Shown: positions 31,353 through 40,691, counted from the first letter of the stretch. The stretch: DNA of 64,000 bases from Halegenticoccus tardaugens (GCF_004116405.1 NZ_SDIC01000008.1:124001-188000); one strand, 5' to 3'. Numbers and translations are program-made. Notes: generated by a model not told the origin, from the sequence alone.

Positions 31353-32534
31353 TTAGTTTTCGGACGTGGGAGGCTGGGTAGCCGTCTGCTTCGCCACAGC
31401 CGTCTCAAGACCGTGGCTAATCGCTTCGCCAGACTTCTGGTCGAACAAATGGAGTTTCGTCCGATCGAAGAGGATTGCAACGTGATCTTCTTCGGAGATC
31501 TCGGTGGCGGGATCGATGCTCATCAACAATTGGTTAGAGTGGTGCTGGCTTTCTTCTATAGTGGTGGGTTCGCAAGTCTCGTGAAGCAAGTAAACGAAGA
31601 TTTCGTCACCCATTGGCTCCATGACGTCAGTGACTGTGTCAATGTGCTTCGTCGGGTATGGAACTCCAGTGCGATCGTCGGCGAGATAGACATCCTCGGG
31701 TCGGACCCCGAGGGTCACAGGGGTGCCCACAGACACGTCGAAATCAACTGGGTCGAACTCGATGGAGACGAATTCTGAGTCAAATCCGTCTGCGGTAATC
31801 TCACCCTCGATGAAGTTCATCGATGGAGATCCAATGAATCCGGCGACGAAGAGGTTCGCTGGTTCGTTATAGCAGGTCAGCGGTGGATCGATCTGCTGGA
31901 GTTCACCGACGTTGAGTACCGCAATCCGGTCTGACATCGTCATAGCCTCTGCCTGGTCGTGCGTCACATAGATGATCGTCGTCTGCAGTTCCTTGTGGAG
32001 TCGCTGCAGCTCCGTGCGCATATGGACGCGAAGCTTCGCGTCGAGATTCGCCAGCGGTTCGTCCATCAAGAATGTCTCGGGTTCTCGGACGATCGCACGG
32101 CCGATGGCCACGCGCTGCCGCTGGCCCCCGGATAGCTCCGACGGCTTGCGGTCCAACAAGGGTTTGATTTGAAGGATATCCGCCGCTCGTTCGACACGGC
32201 GGTCGGTTTCGTCTGTGTCGAAGTTCCGCAGCCGTAACCCGAAGCTCATGTTGTCATAGACGTCCATATGCGGAAACAACGCGATATTCTGGAACACCAT
32301 CGCGACGCCCCTGTCCTTGGGCGGAAGATGAGTCACGTTGGTCCCACCGATAGTGATGTCACCTTCGGTAGGCATGGTGAGTCCGGCGATCGTTTCCATG
32401 GTCGTAGACTTGCCACACCCGGAAGGACCGACGAGACAGACAAACTCTCCGTCTTTGACGTGCATGTTCATGTCGTCAACAGCCGTTACATCGCCGTACC
32501 GCTTCGTTACATCTTCGAGTTTAACATTTCCCAT
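31353..32534 (-). CDS. sugar ABC transporter ATPase (MalK/UgpC type)
   Basis: The 393-residue ATPase has Walker A GPSGCGKS (36-43), Q-loop VFQNIALFPH, signature LSGGQRQRVAIGRA, Walker B FLMDEPLANLDAK and switch His in YVTHDQAEA. A C-terminal TOBE/OB-like domain follows (about residues 240-370). MalK-type ATPases energise sugar import at the membrane. It is last in the minus-strand order MalE-MalF-MalG-MalK (35919 down to 31353), with 1-6 bp spacings that show one operon. Confidence 0.92.
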   Translation of the reverse strand: MGNVKLEDVTKRYGDVTAVDDMNMHVKDGEFVCLVGPSGCGKSTTMETIAGLTMPTEGDITIGGTNVTHLPPKDRGVAMVFQNIALFPHMDVYDNMSFGLRLRNFDTDETDRRVERAADILQIKPLLDRKPSELSGGQRQRVAIGRAIVREPETFLMDEPLANLDAKLRVHMRTELQRLHKELQTTIIYVTHDQAEAMTMSDRIAVLNVGELQQIDPPLTCYNEPANLFVAGFIGSPSMNFIEGEITADGFDSEFVSIEFDPVDFDVSVGTPVTLGVRPEDVYLADDRTGVPYPTKHIDTVTDVMEPMGDEIFVYLLHETCEPTTIEESQHHSNQLLMSIDPATEISEEDHVAILFDRTKLHLFDQKSGEAISHGLETAVAKQTATQPPTSEN

Positions 32535-32540
32535 CGTTGA

Positions 32541-33470
32541 TCACTCCTTTATTGCTCCTGCAGTGAGTCCGCTGACAATCTTCTCCTGTGCGACGACGAC
32601 AAGAAGTGCGACCGGGAGAATACCGATGAGACTCGCAGCAGCGATATAGTTGTACATGCTGGCGTACTGTCCCTGAAAGGCCAGGAGACCCCATACGAGT
32701 GGGGCGCCGTTCCCGGGCTCTCCCGTCGACAGCAAGAATGAGAAGAAGAACTCGTTGTAAACGGCAATGAACGTAAGAATCCCGGCAGTCGAGAGGCCTG
32801 GCGCTGAAAGCGGCATGATGACCCGGAATAACGCCCCGAACCGAGTCGTTCCCTCGACACGTGCTGCGTCCTCGAGCCCATCCGGAATCTGGCTGTAAAA
32901 CGTTGTCAGAATGAACACAGAGAGTGGAAGGAATAGTCCACTGAACGGTATGATGATCGCACCCATCGAATTGAAGAGGTTAGGACTGTGAAGACCGAAG
33001 ATGACCACGTTTCCGGTGAACAATTTAAACAAGGGGAGAAGGAAGGCTGCTGGCGGGAAAAAAGAGATAACCAACAGCAGCAGGAGAAGCCCTCCCTTTC
33101 CCCGGAATTCGAGTCGCCCGAACGCGTATCCGGCCAAACTCGAAACAAGCAGCACATACACTGTCGTCACCGTGGCAATCACGAAGCTATTGAACATATA
33201 GCGATGGAGGGGGACTGATTCCCATATCTCAACGAATACGGAAAGATTGAACCCGCGTGGGACTACACCCATGTTCACGATGAGGTTATTCGGCGTGAGC
33301 GCCAGCACTATGAGCCAGTAGATGGGAAACAGCGTCGTGAACAGAAAGAAGACAAGTGCGACGTAAAACATGGCTCTGTGTGTTTTTCCGGGATTATCAA
33401 TGGCGCTTCTCACCCAGCCGATAAATGGACCGGTACTACCTTGGCTGTCGGTGGTCTGTGCAGTCGTCAT
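32541..33470 (-). CDS. sugar ABC permease (MalG type)
   Basis: The 309-residue membrane protein has six TM segments. The binding-protein-dependent permease motif EDAARVEGTTRFGALFRVIM-PLSAPG (EAA loop) contacts the ATPase. The N-terminus VALVFFLFTTLFPIYWLIVL and the C-terminal region ending VSGLTAGAIKE, the classic MalG tail, are both present. It pairs with the MalF-type permease at 33472, whose gene ends one base before its start. Confidence 0.92.
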   Translation of the reverse strand: MTTAQTTDSQGSTGPFIGWVRSAIDNPGKTHRAMFYVALVFFLFTTLFPIYWLIVLALTPNNLIVNMGVVPRGFNLSVFVEIWESVPLHRYMFNSFVIATVTTVYVLLVSSLAGYAFGRLEFRGKGGLLLLLLVISFFPPAAFLLPLFKLFTGNVVIFGLHSPNLFNSMGAIIIPFSGLFLPLSVFILTTFYSQIPDGLEDAARVEGTTRFGALFRVIMPLSAPGLSTAGILTFIAVYNEFFFSFLLSTGEPGNGAPLVWGLLAFQGQYASMYNYIAAASLIGILPVALLVVVAQEKIVSGLTAGAIKE

Positions 33471-33471
33471 G

Positions 33472-34443
33472 TTAGGCGTTCCCCCCTATATCTCGCAGAC
33501 TGTCCACAAATTTCACCAGATACACCAGAATAAACACACTAATTATGAGTGCGGTGAAGAACGCCAGCGTTGCCCCCGTCCCGTAGCGGTTCGACCGGAA
33601 TGCTGAGACGACGAGACAGCTCATCGATGGAACCGTCTGACACCCTGATAAAACCTCGATGAGGCCGTACACCTTCAATGCCCCCAGCGTCCGAAATAGC
33701 ATACCGACTAACACCGCAGGCAGCACGAGTGGGAACGTAATGAACTTGAATCGTTGCCAGGCAGTCGCCCCGGCGACTCTGCTCACGTCGTAGAGACTCC
33801 GATCAATACTCTGTAACCCTGCAAGGATGATCAGCGCCATGAACGCGGAGGTTTTCCAGGCATCTGAGAGTGTGATCAAAATCAGCGAATCTTGCGTATT
33901 CGCTAACGGCGTCGATGAGAAGAGACCGAACTCCTGCAACGGTGCGACCAGAAAGCCAACACTCGGTTCGAAGAGGAGATAGAACATCATACCTTGAACG
34001 ACCACGGGGACAGCCCACGGGAGGATAATCGCCATCCGGACCCAAGCGCGTCCACGGAAGTCTTGGTCAAGAACCAGCGCTTGTGCAAGTCCCACAATCG
34101 TCTCAAGGGTGACGCTCACGACGGCAAAGACGATCGTGAGTCCAACGGCATACCAAAAGGAACTGGGTAGCACCACAGATCGTTGACCGGACACGATTGC
34201 AGCATAATTCTTGACGCCAACGAACTCACCAATTGTAATCCCGGTGAGTGCGTCTGCATGGAGAGACATGCTGAATGTCTCCAGCAACGGCCAGAGTGCA
34301 ACAACCCCTACCATCAGAAACGCCGGCACCACCAAGAGGTAGGCAAACAGTTCTTCTGGGAGCGTCTCAATCTTATTGGCTATGGCGTAATCCGGCCGCG
34401 GAATTCCGCCTGTCCGTTCATTTTTAGCGCTCATTATGATCAC
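33472..34443 (-). CDS. sugar ABC permease (MalF type)
   Basis: The 323-residue protein has six TM segments: the first at YLLVVPAFLMVGVVALWPLL, and the EAA loop in YDVSRVAGATAWQRFKFITF-PLVLPA. Its start is directly adjacent to the solute-binding protein stop. It forms the translocation pore with the MalG-type subunit. The C-terminus VYLVKFVDSLRDIGGNA is of normal length. Confidence 0.9.
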   Translation of the reverse strand: MIIMSAKNERTGGIPRPDYAIANKIETLPEELFAYLLVVPAFLMVGVVALWPLLETFSMSLHADALTGITIGEFVGVKNYAAIVSGQRSVVLPSSFWYAVGLTIVFAVVSVTLETIVGLAQALVLDQDFRGRAWVRMAIILPWAVPVVVQGMMFYLLFEPSVGFLVAPLQEFGLFSSTPLANTQDSLILITLSDAWKTSAFMALIILAGLQSIDRSLYDVSRVAGATAWQRFKFITFPLVLPAVLVGMLFRTLGALKVYGLIEVLSGCQTVPSMSCLVVSAFRSNRYGTGATLAFFTALIISVFILVYLVKFVDSLRDIGGNA

Positions 34444-35919
34444 TCAGGAGATATTCTCTATTTCTTCGAGGGTGCTTGCGAGTTCGTTCATTGCTTGTCG
34501 AGGAGATTTCTTGCTTCCCTTCTGAAGGGCACTGTTTACGGCAGTAGCAATGGCTGGAGCCTGGTCGGGCCAAGCAACGGTAACGGGCCGTGGAATAGCA
34601 TTTTTCCCGGCAGTTTGCAAGGCGTCTACGTACCGCCCCATAACAGGAACGCTTTGTGCAGCGTCGGAGTTGAAGAGGTCCGGTTTCGCAGGTAAAAATC
34701 CCAAGTTCTCGAATTGCCACAGCATGTACTCGTCGGTCATCAGCGCTTTGAGTAACTCTACAGCGGCGTCTTTCTTCGTGGAGTTCGGATTGATTACAGA
34801 ATTCCACCCACCTAGCGCCGATGCGGTACCGCCAATACCTGAAAACTGAGCGTTGCTCTCCTTGACACCGTAGGGAAGCGGCATCACACCAAGGTTTTCA
34901 CCGAGGTATTCTTCTGCCCCGCTCATACTGATGGCATATGGCCAGTTTCGGTGCATCACAGCCTGGCCGTTCGTAAACGGTTTTCGGGAGGTTTCTTCCT
35001 CCCACCCTAGCGTTGCTGTAGGCGCAATGTTGCCAGGTATGTCCATGCCATACTTGTCAGACTTCCCATGGATGAACGTCCGAACCATTTTGATAGCGTC
35101 AACGCTACCTTTGGTGTTGACCGTGACCGGACGGCCACCGACTGGTCCGAACAGATTGTCGACGTCCCCGAAGTAGGAACCGCCCCATGTCGTCATCCAT
35201 TCATTGTAGTTGCAACACGACAGTCCCTCGTAATTAGCCGCCTGAAAGGTGTAGCCATACTTGATGTCAGTTTGGTTCTTGACGTCGGCGGTGATCTCAG
35301 CAAACCGCTTCCAGCTCAGTGGAGTGGTTTGCCACCCGTTAGTGTCGTACCCAGCATCCTCGACGAGATCCTTCCGATACTGCAGTGTCGGAAAGTCTGG
35401 AAACCAGGGTACTCCGTAAAGCGTCCCGTCTTCGCCGCTTGCCGAGGCGACGCTCGCTTCAAAAAAATCGTTCTTGATGGTATTGATTGTGCTTTCGTCC
35501 ATCAATTCCTCTAGATTCTGAAGCTGTCCTCGTACGATGAAGGGGATGGTCCACCCAGAGTCCATGCTGAAAACATCTGGGCTCTCCAGACCTGCTGTCA
35601 GCCAGGTTCGAAATAGATCGTACGTCGAACCCGTGTTTCCCGAACTCGCCGTCGGCTCGACGAAGATCTCTTTAGGGAGGCCTGCGCTCCACAGCACTTC
35701 GCGGAGTTGGGTTTTGACCTCCTCTGATTCACTTGCCCCTGCGCCGCCGTACCAACGGACAACCGTTTGGTCAGAGGTTGCTTTCTTCGGCCTGTCTTCG
35801 CCACCTCCTCCAATACAGCCCGCGATGCCCGCCATACCGCCCGTTACGCCGACTGCTTTGACGAAGCAGCGGCGTGATACTGGCGACCGCATCACGGTTC
35901 CCTTGTGATTATTCCTCAT
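34444..35919 (-). CDS. sugar ABC solute-binding lipoprotein
   Basis: From the ATG at 35919 the protein is 491 residues. A TATA-like CTTTATAG at 35947-35955 lies about 30 bp upstream, supporting a leaderless start at 35919 rather than 35973 or 35892. It has a Tat motif (SRRCFVKAVG) and lipobox IAGC, then a Gly-rich linker, so it is anchored outside the membrane. The fold is the family-1 (MalE-like) binding protein with SADQTVVRWYGGAGASESEE-type start and NGQAVMHRNWPYAISM. The ligand is unknown but should be a product of sucrose or fructan processing. First gene of the operon. Confidence 0.9.
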   Translation of the reverse strand: MRNNHKGTVMRSPVSRRCFVKAVGVTGGMAGIAGCIGGGGEDRPKKATSDQTVVRWYGGAGASESEEVKTQLREVLWSAGLPKEIFVEPTASSGNTGSTYDLFRTWLTAGLESPDVFSMDSGWTIPFIVRGQLQNLEELMDESTINTIKNDFFEASVASASGEDGTLYGVPWFPDFPTLQYRKDLVEDAGYDTNGWQTTPLSWKRFAEITADVKNQTDIKYGYTFQAANYEGLSCCNYNEWMTTWGGSYFGDVDNLFGPVGGRPVTVNTKGSVDAIKMVRTFIHGKSDKYGMDIPGNIAPTATLGWEEETSRKPFTNGQAVMHRNWPYAISMSGAEEYLGENLGVMPLPYGVKESNAQFSGIGGTASALGGWNSVINPNSTKKDAAVELLKALMTDEYMLWQFENLGFLPAKPDLFNSDAAQSVPVMGRYVDALQTAGKNAIPRPVTVAWPDQAPAIATAVNSALQKGSKKSPRQAMNELASTLEEIENIS

Positions 35920-36038
35920 GGTGCACCTACAATTGTGGCATACCCTGCTATAAAGATTCTGAACCAAGCACAAGATTAAGATTTTCCATAGCTTTAAGTC
36001 GTCTTGGTCCGTCGGGAGTGACGATCAGGAGTAGTATC

Positions 36039-36052
36039 ACTCATGGATGAGT
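36039..36052. promoter_or_regulatory. palindrome in divergent promoter of sugar genes
   Basis: ACTCATGGATGAGT is a perfect dyad preceded by GTAGTATC, in the 326-bp gap between the ABC operon (start 35919) and the Gfo/Idh/MocA gene (36246). Its position between two divergent sugar genes suits a TrmB-type operator. The pairing with the 30122 regulator is inferred. Confidence 0.4.
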
Positions 36053-36245
36053 TTCACATAATGATAACACAGCCCCCTGTGCGGCAGCCACAACCAGTAC
36101 CGAGTAGAGCCTCTTTGTGGAACCGTTCAAAGGGCATCCAGTCTAAGAGAGAACCAATCCAAAGGACTCGATTCGGTGCAGCCGACGAATTTGGTCACTC
36201 GAAGAGACCACCCACGGGACATCACTACAGTCAGGGGTGGAACTC

Positions 36246-37340
36246 ATGACTGCTTTTCGTCGGCCGCGGATTGGCCTCATTGGCCTCGGAAACATCGGAC
36301 AGTACCATGCGACACAACTGCAAGCGCTTGACGCAGACCTCGTTGGCGGCCTTGACATCGCTGCGGCAGCTCGCAATCGATTCGAATCGGAGTTTGGGGT
36401 GACGGCATATGAGGATACGGACGATCTCTATGAGGTCGCCGATGCTGTCATCATCACGACGCCAAACCTGTTTCACGAGGAGTATGCTGTCGGCGCACTC
36501 AACGCGGGACTTGACGTGCTTCTAGAAAAGCCGCTTGCGCACTCCCTCGAGAGTGCAGAACGTATCGTCACCACTGCCAAGAAGGCTGATGGATTTTGTA
36601 TGCTCGGCTTCAACAATCGATTCAGCAACGCTGTCAAGGTCCTCAAAGACTACCAGCGTCAAGGCCGATTCGGTGAGGTGACACATATCGAAGCGAACTA
36701 CGTCCGACAACGCGGCATCCCCGGCCGCGGGTCGTGGTTTACGAACAAGGATATCGCGGGTGGTGGGGCCCTCATCGACCTCGGTGTTCATGCTATCGAC
36801 CTCGCGCTATACCTTCTCGATTACCCGGAGGTTGTTGAGACAGCAGGCGTCACACGCTCACAATTCGGCGGACGTGACGACTATACGCCCATCGAAATGT
36901 GGGGAAAGGATGCTGGACCTGCAGATTTCAACGTTGACGACTCGGTGAGTGCGTTCATCCGCTGTACTGAGGGCCGGACTGTTTCACTGGAAGTCGCATG
37001 GGCAACCAATCGTCCACCAACCGATGAATTCGTCATTCGCGGCACCGAGGCAGGAGCAAAATTCGACCGCGGAACACATGAATTGACGCTCTACGAGGCA
37101 GGGTCTAGTGGTTCAAACCACCTCATCGATAGCACGGTTACAACCCAGCAAAGCAACACCCACCAAGCCGAACAGGCAGTCTTCCTTGAAGGTGTTCGCA
37201 CAGGAGAACACCCCTGTCACAACACCGTTGAAGAGGGAATTGCTGTTCAGCGTGTCATCGATGCCATCTATCGGTCCTCGGAAAGCGGTCAAACGGTAAC
37301 GCTGCAGAACACCGCCAAACCAATCCCAAATGCTGACTGA
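36246..37340 (+). CDS. Gfo/Idh/MocA family oxidoreductase
   Basis: The 364-residue protein starts MTAFRRPRIGLIGLGNIGQY at 36246. The Rossmann motif GLGNIGQYHA binds NAD(P). LLEKPLAHSLESAERIV is the EKP motif with the catalytic Lys, and GGALIDLGVHAIDLALYLL the substrate region (GG..D.G.H.ID). These enzymes oxidise or interconvert sugars and inositols. Transcribed toward GH13 and away from the ABC operon, it likely handles a sugar taken up by it. Spacing to GH13 is 99 bp. Confidence 0.9.
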   Translation: MTAFRRPRIGLIGLGNIGQYHATQLQALDADLVGGLDIAAAARNRFESEFGVTAYEDTDDLYEVADAVIITTPNLFHEEYAVGALNAGLDVLLEKPLAHSLESAERIVTTAKKADGFCMLGFNNRFSNAVKVLKDYQRQGRFGEVTHIEANYVRQRGIPGRGSWFTNKDIAGGGALIDLGVHAIDLALYLLDYPEVVETAGVTRSQFGGRDDYTPIEMWGKDAGPADFNVDDSVSAFIRCTEGRTVSLEVAWATNRPPTDEFVIRGTEAGAKFDRGTHELTLYEAGSSGSNHLIDSTVTTQQSNTHQAEQAVFLEGVRTGEHPCHNTVEEGIAVQRVIDAIYRSSESGQTVTLQNTAKPIPNAD

Positions 37341-37439
37341 TGAAAGGGGAATAAGTGTGGTTACGATCTCTTTCGGTGATCCGTCACGCGAAGCGATCGA
37401 GCAGTCCAATCCAAGCTCCAAACGGATTTCACTCCAAGA

Positions 37440-39140
37440 ATGAGTCAACACACCGTACTTGAACAGGTCGATACGGAATGGTGGAAGGAAGCGGTCGTCT
37501 ACCAGATCTATCCGAGGAGTTTCAACGATAGCGATGGTGATGGCATTGGCGATATTCCAGGAATTACAGAGAAAGTCGGATATCTCGACAAATTGGGTGT
37601 AGACGTCGTCTGGCTATGCCCCATATACGATTCCCCAAATGCCGATAATGGATACGATATCCGCAACTATCGTGCCATCATGGACGAGTTCGGTGCGATG
37701 GCTGATTGGGAGACGTTGCTGACGGAATTACACGCACGTGATATGCGGTTGATCATGGATCTCGTCATCAACCATACCTCGAAGGAACATGTGTGGTTTC
37801 AGCAGTCTCGACAACGTGACGGTAAATACGAAGACTATTACTACTGGCGGGATGGCACACCAGACACCCCACCGAACAATTGGAACTCCATCTTCGGTGG
37901 ACCAGCGTGGACCTACGATGAGGAACGCGAACAGTGGTATCTCCACCTATTCGACGAAAATCAACCGGATCTGAAATGGCGCAATAGTGATGTCCGCGAA
38001 GATATCAAGGAGATGATTACATGGTGGTTGGAGAAGGGGATTGATGGCTTCCGCATGGATGCCATTAATTTCATCTCGAAAACGAAGGGACTCCCAGACG
38101 GTGATCCAGATCGCACACTCGTTGGGTTAGAACATTACAGCCACGGTCCTCACATCCATACGTACCTCCAAGAGGTATATGACGATACCCTCGCGGACTA
38201 CGATGTGATGACCGTCGGTGAGATGGGAGAAACAAGCATCGATCAAACCGCTGAATACCTCGTAGAGGGCGGCAGTGGCTTGGATATGGTTTTTCAATTT
38301 AACCATCTCACCGTCGACGAAGGACCGGATGGGCAATGGACTCTCGATGGATGGGACGAATGGGATCTCTCGGAGTTCAAAGCGATCATGACTCGCTGTC
38401 AAAACGAACTAGCCGGAGAGTGGTGGGATGCGGTATTTCTCGGAAATCATGACTTGCCACGGATTCTCTCACGGTTCGGCGACGACGAGAGCTATCACAG
38501 AGAGAGCGCTAAACTCATCGCAACGTTTCTGTTGACACTCCGTGGGACCCCCTACATCTACCAAGGTGATGAAATTGGCATGACGAACGCCGAGTTTGAG
38601 AGTCTCGATGAGATTGACGACCCGATGACAACCGGGATTGTTGAAATGCTGCTTGCTGAGGGGAGGATTGAATCCTACGACGAAGCTGCCGACCTTGTTA
38701 ACTACAGAAGTCGTGATCACTCACGGACGCCGATGCAGTGGTCCAGCGAGGCCAATGCAGGGTTCACCGACAGTGAACCGTGGCTCAAACTCAACAGAAA
38801 TTGCACTGACATTAACGTTGCGTCGGCTCTCGATGACACGAATTCGATCTGGCAGCACTACAAGGAATTAATCGATCTCCGACATGCCGAGGATGTCCTG
38901 GTATACGGTGAGTACGACCTCTTACTCACCGACAATGAGCAGATCTACGCTTATAGGCGCACACTCAGCGACGAAACGATACTGATAGTTCTTAACTGGT
39001 CGGACAGACATACCACCTTTGACTGTCCGTCGATCAACACTTCCAGTGCAGACGTACTCATCAGCAATTATGAGAGTACCTCATCCGACCCAAAACGGCA
39101 CAAATTCCAGCCATATGAAGCCACTGTCTACCGGCTTTAG
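37440..39140 (+). CDS. GH13 alpha-glucosidase (oligo-1,6/sucrose-type)
   Basis: The 566-residue GH13 enzyme has no signal peptide and so is cytoplasmic. The TIM-barrel motifs are complete: VVYQIYPRSFNDSDGDGIGD, VINHTS, GFRMDAIN (nucleophile Asp207), TVGEMG (acid/base Glu261) and FLGNHDLPR (Asp338). The domain order and the QPDLKWRN segment match the oligo-1,6-glucosidase/alpha-glucosidase/trehalulose-hydrolase subgroup, which also includes sucrose-active enzymes. With GH32, GH68 and a sugar ABC transporter next to it, intracellular cleavage of an imported disaccharide is likely. Confidence 0.92.
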   Translation: MSQHTVLEQVDTEWWKEAVVYQIYPRSFNDSDGDGIGDIPGITEKVGYLDKLGVDVVWLCPIYDSPNADNGYDIRNYRAIMDEFGAMADWETLLTELHARDMRLIMDLVINHTSKEHVWFQQSRQRDGKYEDYYYWRDGTPDTPPNNWNSIFGGPAWTYDEEREQWYLHLFDENQPDLKWRNSDVREDIKEMITWWLEKGIDGFRMDAINFISKTKGLPDGDPDRTLVGLEHYSHGPHIHTYLQEVYDDTLADYDVMTVGEMGETSIDQTAEYLVEGGSGLDMVFQFNHLTVDEGPDGQWTLDGWDEWDLSEFKAIMTRCQNELAGEWWDAVFLGNHDLPRILSRFGDDESYHRESAKLIATFLLTLRGTPYIYQGDEIGMTNAEFESLDEIDDPMTTGIVEMLLAEGRIESYDEAADLVNYRSRDHSRTPMQWSSEANAGFTDSEPWLKLNRNCTDINVASALDDTNSIWQHYKELIDLRHAEDVLVYGEYDLLLTDNEQIYAYRRTLSDETILIVLNWSDRHTTFDCPSINTSSADVLISNYESTSSDPKRHKFQPYEATVYRL

Positions 39141-39175
39141 GCCGGAAATGAAAACAAAAGTAAGTATGTATTTGA

Positions 39176-39532
39176 GAGCGGTTCATCCGCTACGGCGCAG
39201 AGGCCGTCGTCGATCGCGTCTATCCCGTCCACGAACGCGCGCGTGAGATCGCGCTGCACTTCGGCGAGTGGGGCACAAAGATCAGCGACGCCAATGGGAA
39301 GCGTGTTCGGCTATGTTCGAAGAAGGACAAGCTCAAGACGCATCTTGAAGCGGCGTTCGGCCAGCGCTTCCAGTGGGTCGAAGTATACCGAGCGATCGAA
39401 AAGCTCGCTGAACTCGCTCACGGGTCGCCGTTGCGGTGTAGGCGGGGGCAGAAGGGCGAGGGCAAGTACATCCTCGAACTGCGGATGAGCGATGGTCGCG
39501 GTCCGTCGTTCGCTCGGGGGCACGGTGAATGA
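39176..39532 (+). pseudogene. plasmid/viral-type protein, 5'-truncated
   Basis: An open frame of 118 codons without a start runs RFIRYGAEAVVDRVYPVHER, IALHFGEWGTKISDANGKRV, RLCSKKDKLKTHLEAAFGQR, EVYRAIEKLAELAHGSPLRC to a stop at 39530. An in-frame TGA lies just upstream at 39173-39175. It reads like the C-terminal part of an haloarchaeal plasmid-type DNA-associated protein joined to the 3' flank of the GH13 gene. The 5' part is gone. Function unknown. Confidence 0.5.
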
Positions 39533-39540
39533 CTTCGAGG

Positions 39541-39557
39541 CTTACAGCTGTTGTAAG
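39541..39557. repeat. CTTACAG dyad, copy A
   Basis: CTTACAGCTGTTGTAAG has 6-bp arms. The same dyad recurs at 39740-39756 (CTTACAGCACCTGTAAG, 7-bp arms), 199 bp apart, in the upstream region of the MNT gene at 39820. These are probably protein-binding sites for a regulator or plasmid replication factor. Confidence 0.45.
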
Positions 39558-39739
39558 TCGGGCACACCCTCGTGGGTGTAATCGCGGTCGCATAATCGGC
39601 CGTTTCACGTCACGCTAGGGTCACGTTCCCTCGCGGTGTGAGGACTGGGCGGGTGGGTTGGTGGGGTGGGTAGTGGTGAGTGCGGCTTCTCGAACGGCAG
39701 TCGACGGCAGTCTCAGCGACAGCCACGGGAGAATGGTCG

Positions 39740-39756
39740 CTTACAGCACCTGTAAG
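39740..39756. repeat. CTTACAG dyad, copy B
   Basis: This is the second copy of the dyad, 64 bp upstream of the MNT start codon and just before a TATA-like TTTATATATGG (39790). It is well placed as the operator of the MNT-HEPN toxin-antitoxin promoter. Confidence 0.45.
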
Positions 39757-39819
39757 AAGCCACAGACTATCGTGAGTGGGTAGCGTGGGGTTTATATATG
39801 GTGGAGAGAAATTCTATCC

Positions 39820-40497
39820 ATGGGTAGTCAAAGTATCCAGAAAGGCGCATCACTTGAGCTTCCAGTCCCTGTCCCGTCCACCGACCTCTTCAGTCACAAA
39901 TGTACTAATGAGATCCTCGCAGTGCTCGTCGACAATCCCTACACGGCGTTCGGGATTCGGGATTTAAGCCGCGCAACAGACCACCCTCATCGAAGCATTT
40001 CGTCGGCAATCGACGATCTTGAGGCGGTTGGCTTCGTCGACATTGAATATTCTGGGCGAAAAAAACTCACTCGCATCAACCGAAGCCGGCTCAGCAAGCC
40101 AGATGACCCTATCATTCGAATTCCACAGCCAGAGTTTCATGCACCAGTCCGAGAACTCATTACGAGGCTAACCACCGCGATCGACGACATCCGCGGCGTC
40201 GTTCTCTTCGGAAGCGTCGCCCGTGGGGCCGCCGACCGACAAAGCGATGTTGATTGTTTCGTGCTCGTCGGCGGAACTCAAGCGACCGCTCAGCAAACGG
40301 CCCACGAAATTACGTCGGAGTTGAACGAGGAATTTTTCGATGGCGACCGTTACAAATTTCACGTCCTCGTAGAGTCCGTCGAGAGTGCGCGTCGCTACGG
40401 AGACCGACTGCGGGAGATATTCGCAGCTGGGCTGACGCTCAGAACCTCCGAGACACTCACGCAGCTTAAAGAGGAGGTGTTGACGAATGGACGATAG
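39820..40497 (+). CDS. HTH-MNT nucleotidyltransferase of MNT/HEPN module
   Basis: The 225-residue protein has an N-terminal winged helix (residues ~27-90: EILAVLVDNPYTAFGIRDLS, RATDHPHRSISSAIDDLEAV) and a C-terminal minimal nucleotidyltransferase. The active-site motif GVVLFGSVARGAADRQSDVD (126-145) has the GS of the pol-beta fold and Asp143/Asp145 as metal ligands. In MNT/HEPN modules the MNT enzyme AMPylates and silences the HEPN RNase. Its 3' end overlaps the start of the HEPN gene by 11 bp, so the two are coupled. The HEPN partner is now split (40487-40678 and 60696-61001). Confidence 0.88.
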   Translation: MGSQSIQKGASLELPVPVPSTDLFSHKCTNEILAVLVDNPYTAFGIRDLSRATDHPHRSISSAIDDLEAVGFVDIEYSGRKKLTRINRSRLSKPDDPIIRIPQPEFHAPVRELITRLTTAIDDIRGVVLFGSVARGAADRQSDVDCFVLVGGTQATAQQTAHEITSELNEEFFDGDRYKFHVLVESVESARRYGDRLREIFAAGLTLRTSETLTQLKEEVLTNGR

Positions 40498-40678
40498 CTA
40501 CGTTGATGGTGCCCTCACCGACGCTGAAGCAGCATTTCAGGAGACCCGCGGGCAAACAGGGGAATCCGATCTGGATGTTTCTGACACCGCCCTCGTTCAA
40601 CTGCGGAAAGCCTGTCGACTCCTTGAAGCAGCGCGGACGCTTCGCGAGCAAAACGGGTATTATACGGTGGTGATTGAG
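40487..40678 (+). pseudogene. HEPN toxin, 5' half of a split gene
   Basis: The first 64 codons (MDDSYVDGALTDAEAAFQET ... LREQNGYYTVVIE) are the N-terminal helices of a haloarchaeal HEPN protein. After GYYTVVIE the family continues with a (A/M)SF.A.ER.IQ(F/Y)YLL helix. Here the frame changes to unrelated sequence (DSGGNCLQTV..., stop at 40766-40768). Exactly that missing continuation, ASFVAVERGIQFYLLHRG, opens the frame at 60696. The gene therefore appears to have been cut between codons 64 and 65 by a 20-kb insertion. The catalytic RxxxxH region is expected in the 3' half. Confidence 0.75.
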
Positions 40679-40691
40679 GATAGCGGTGGGA

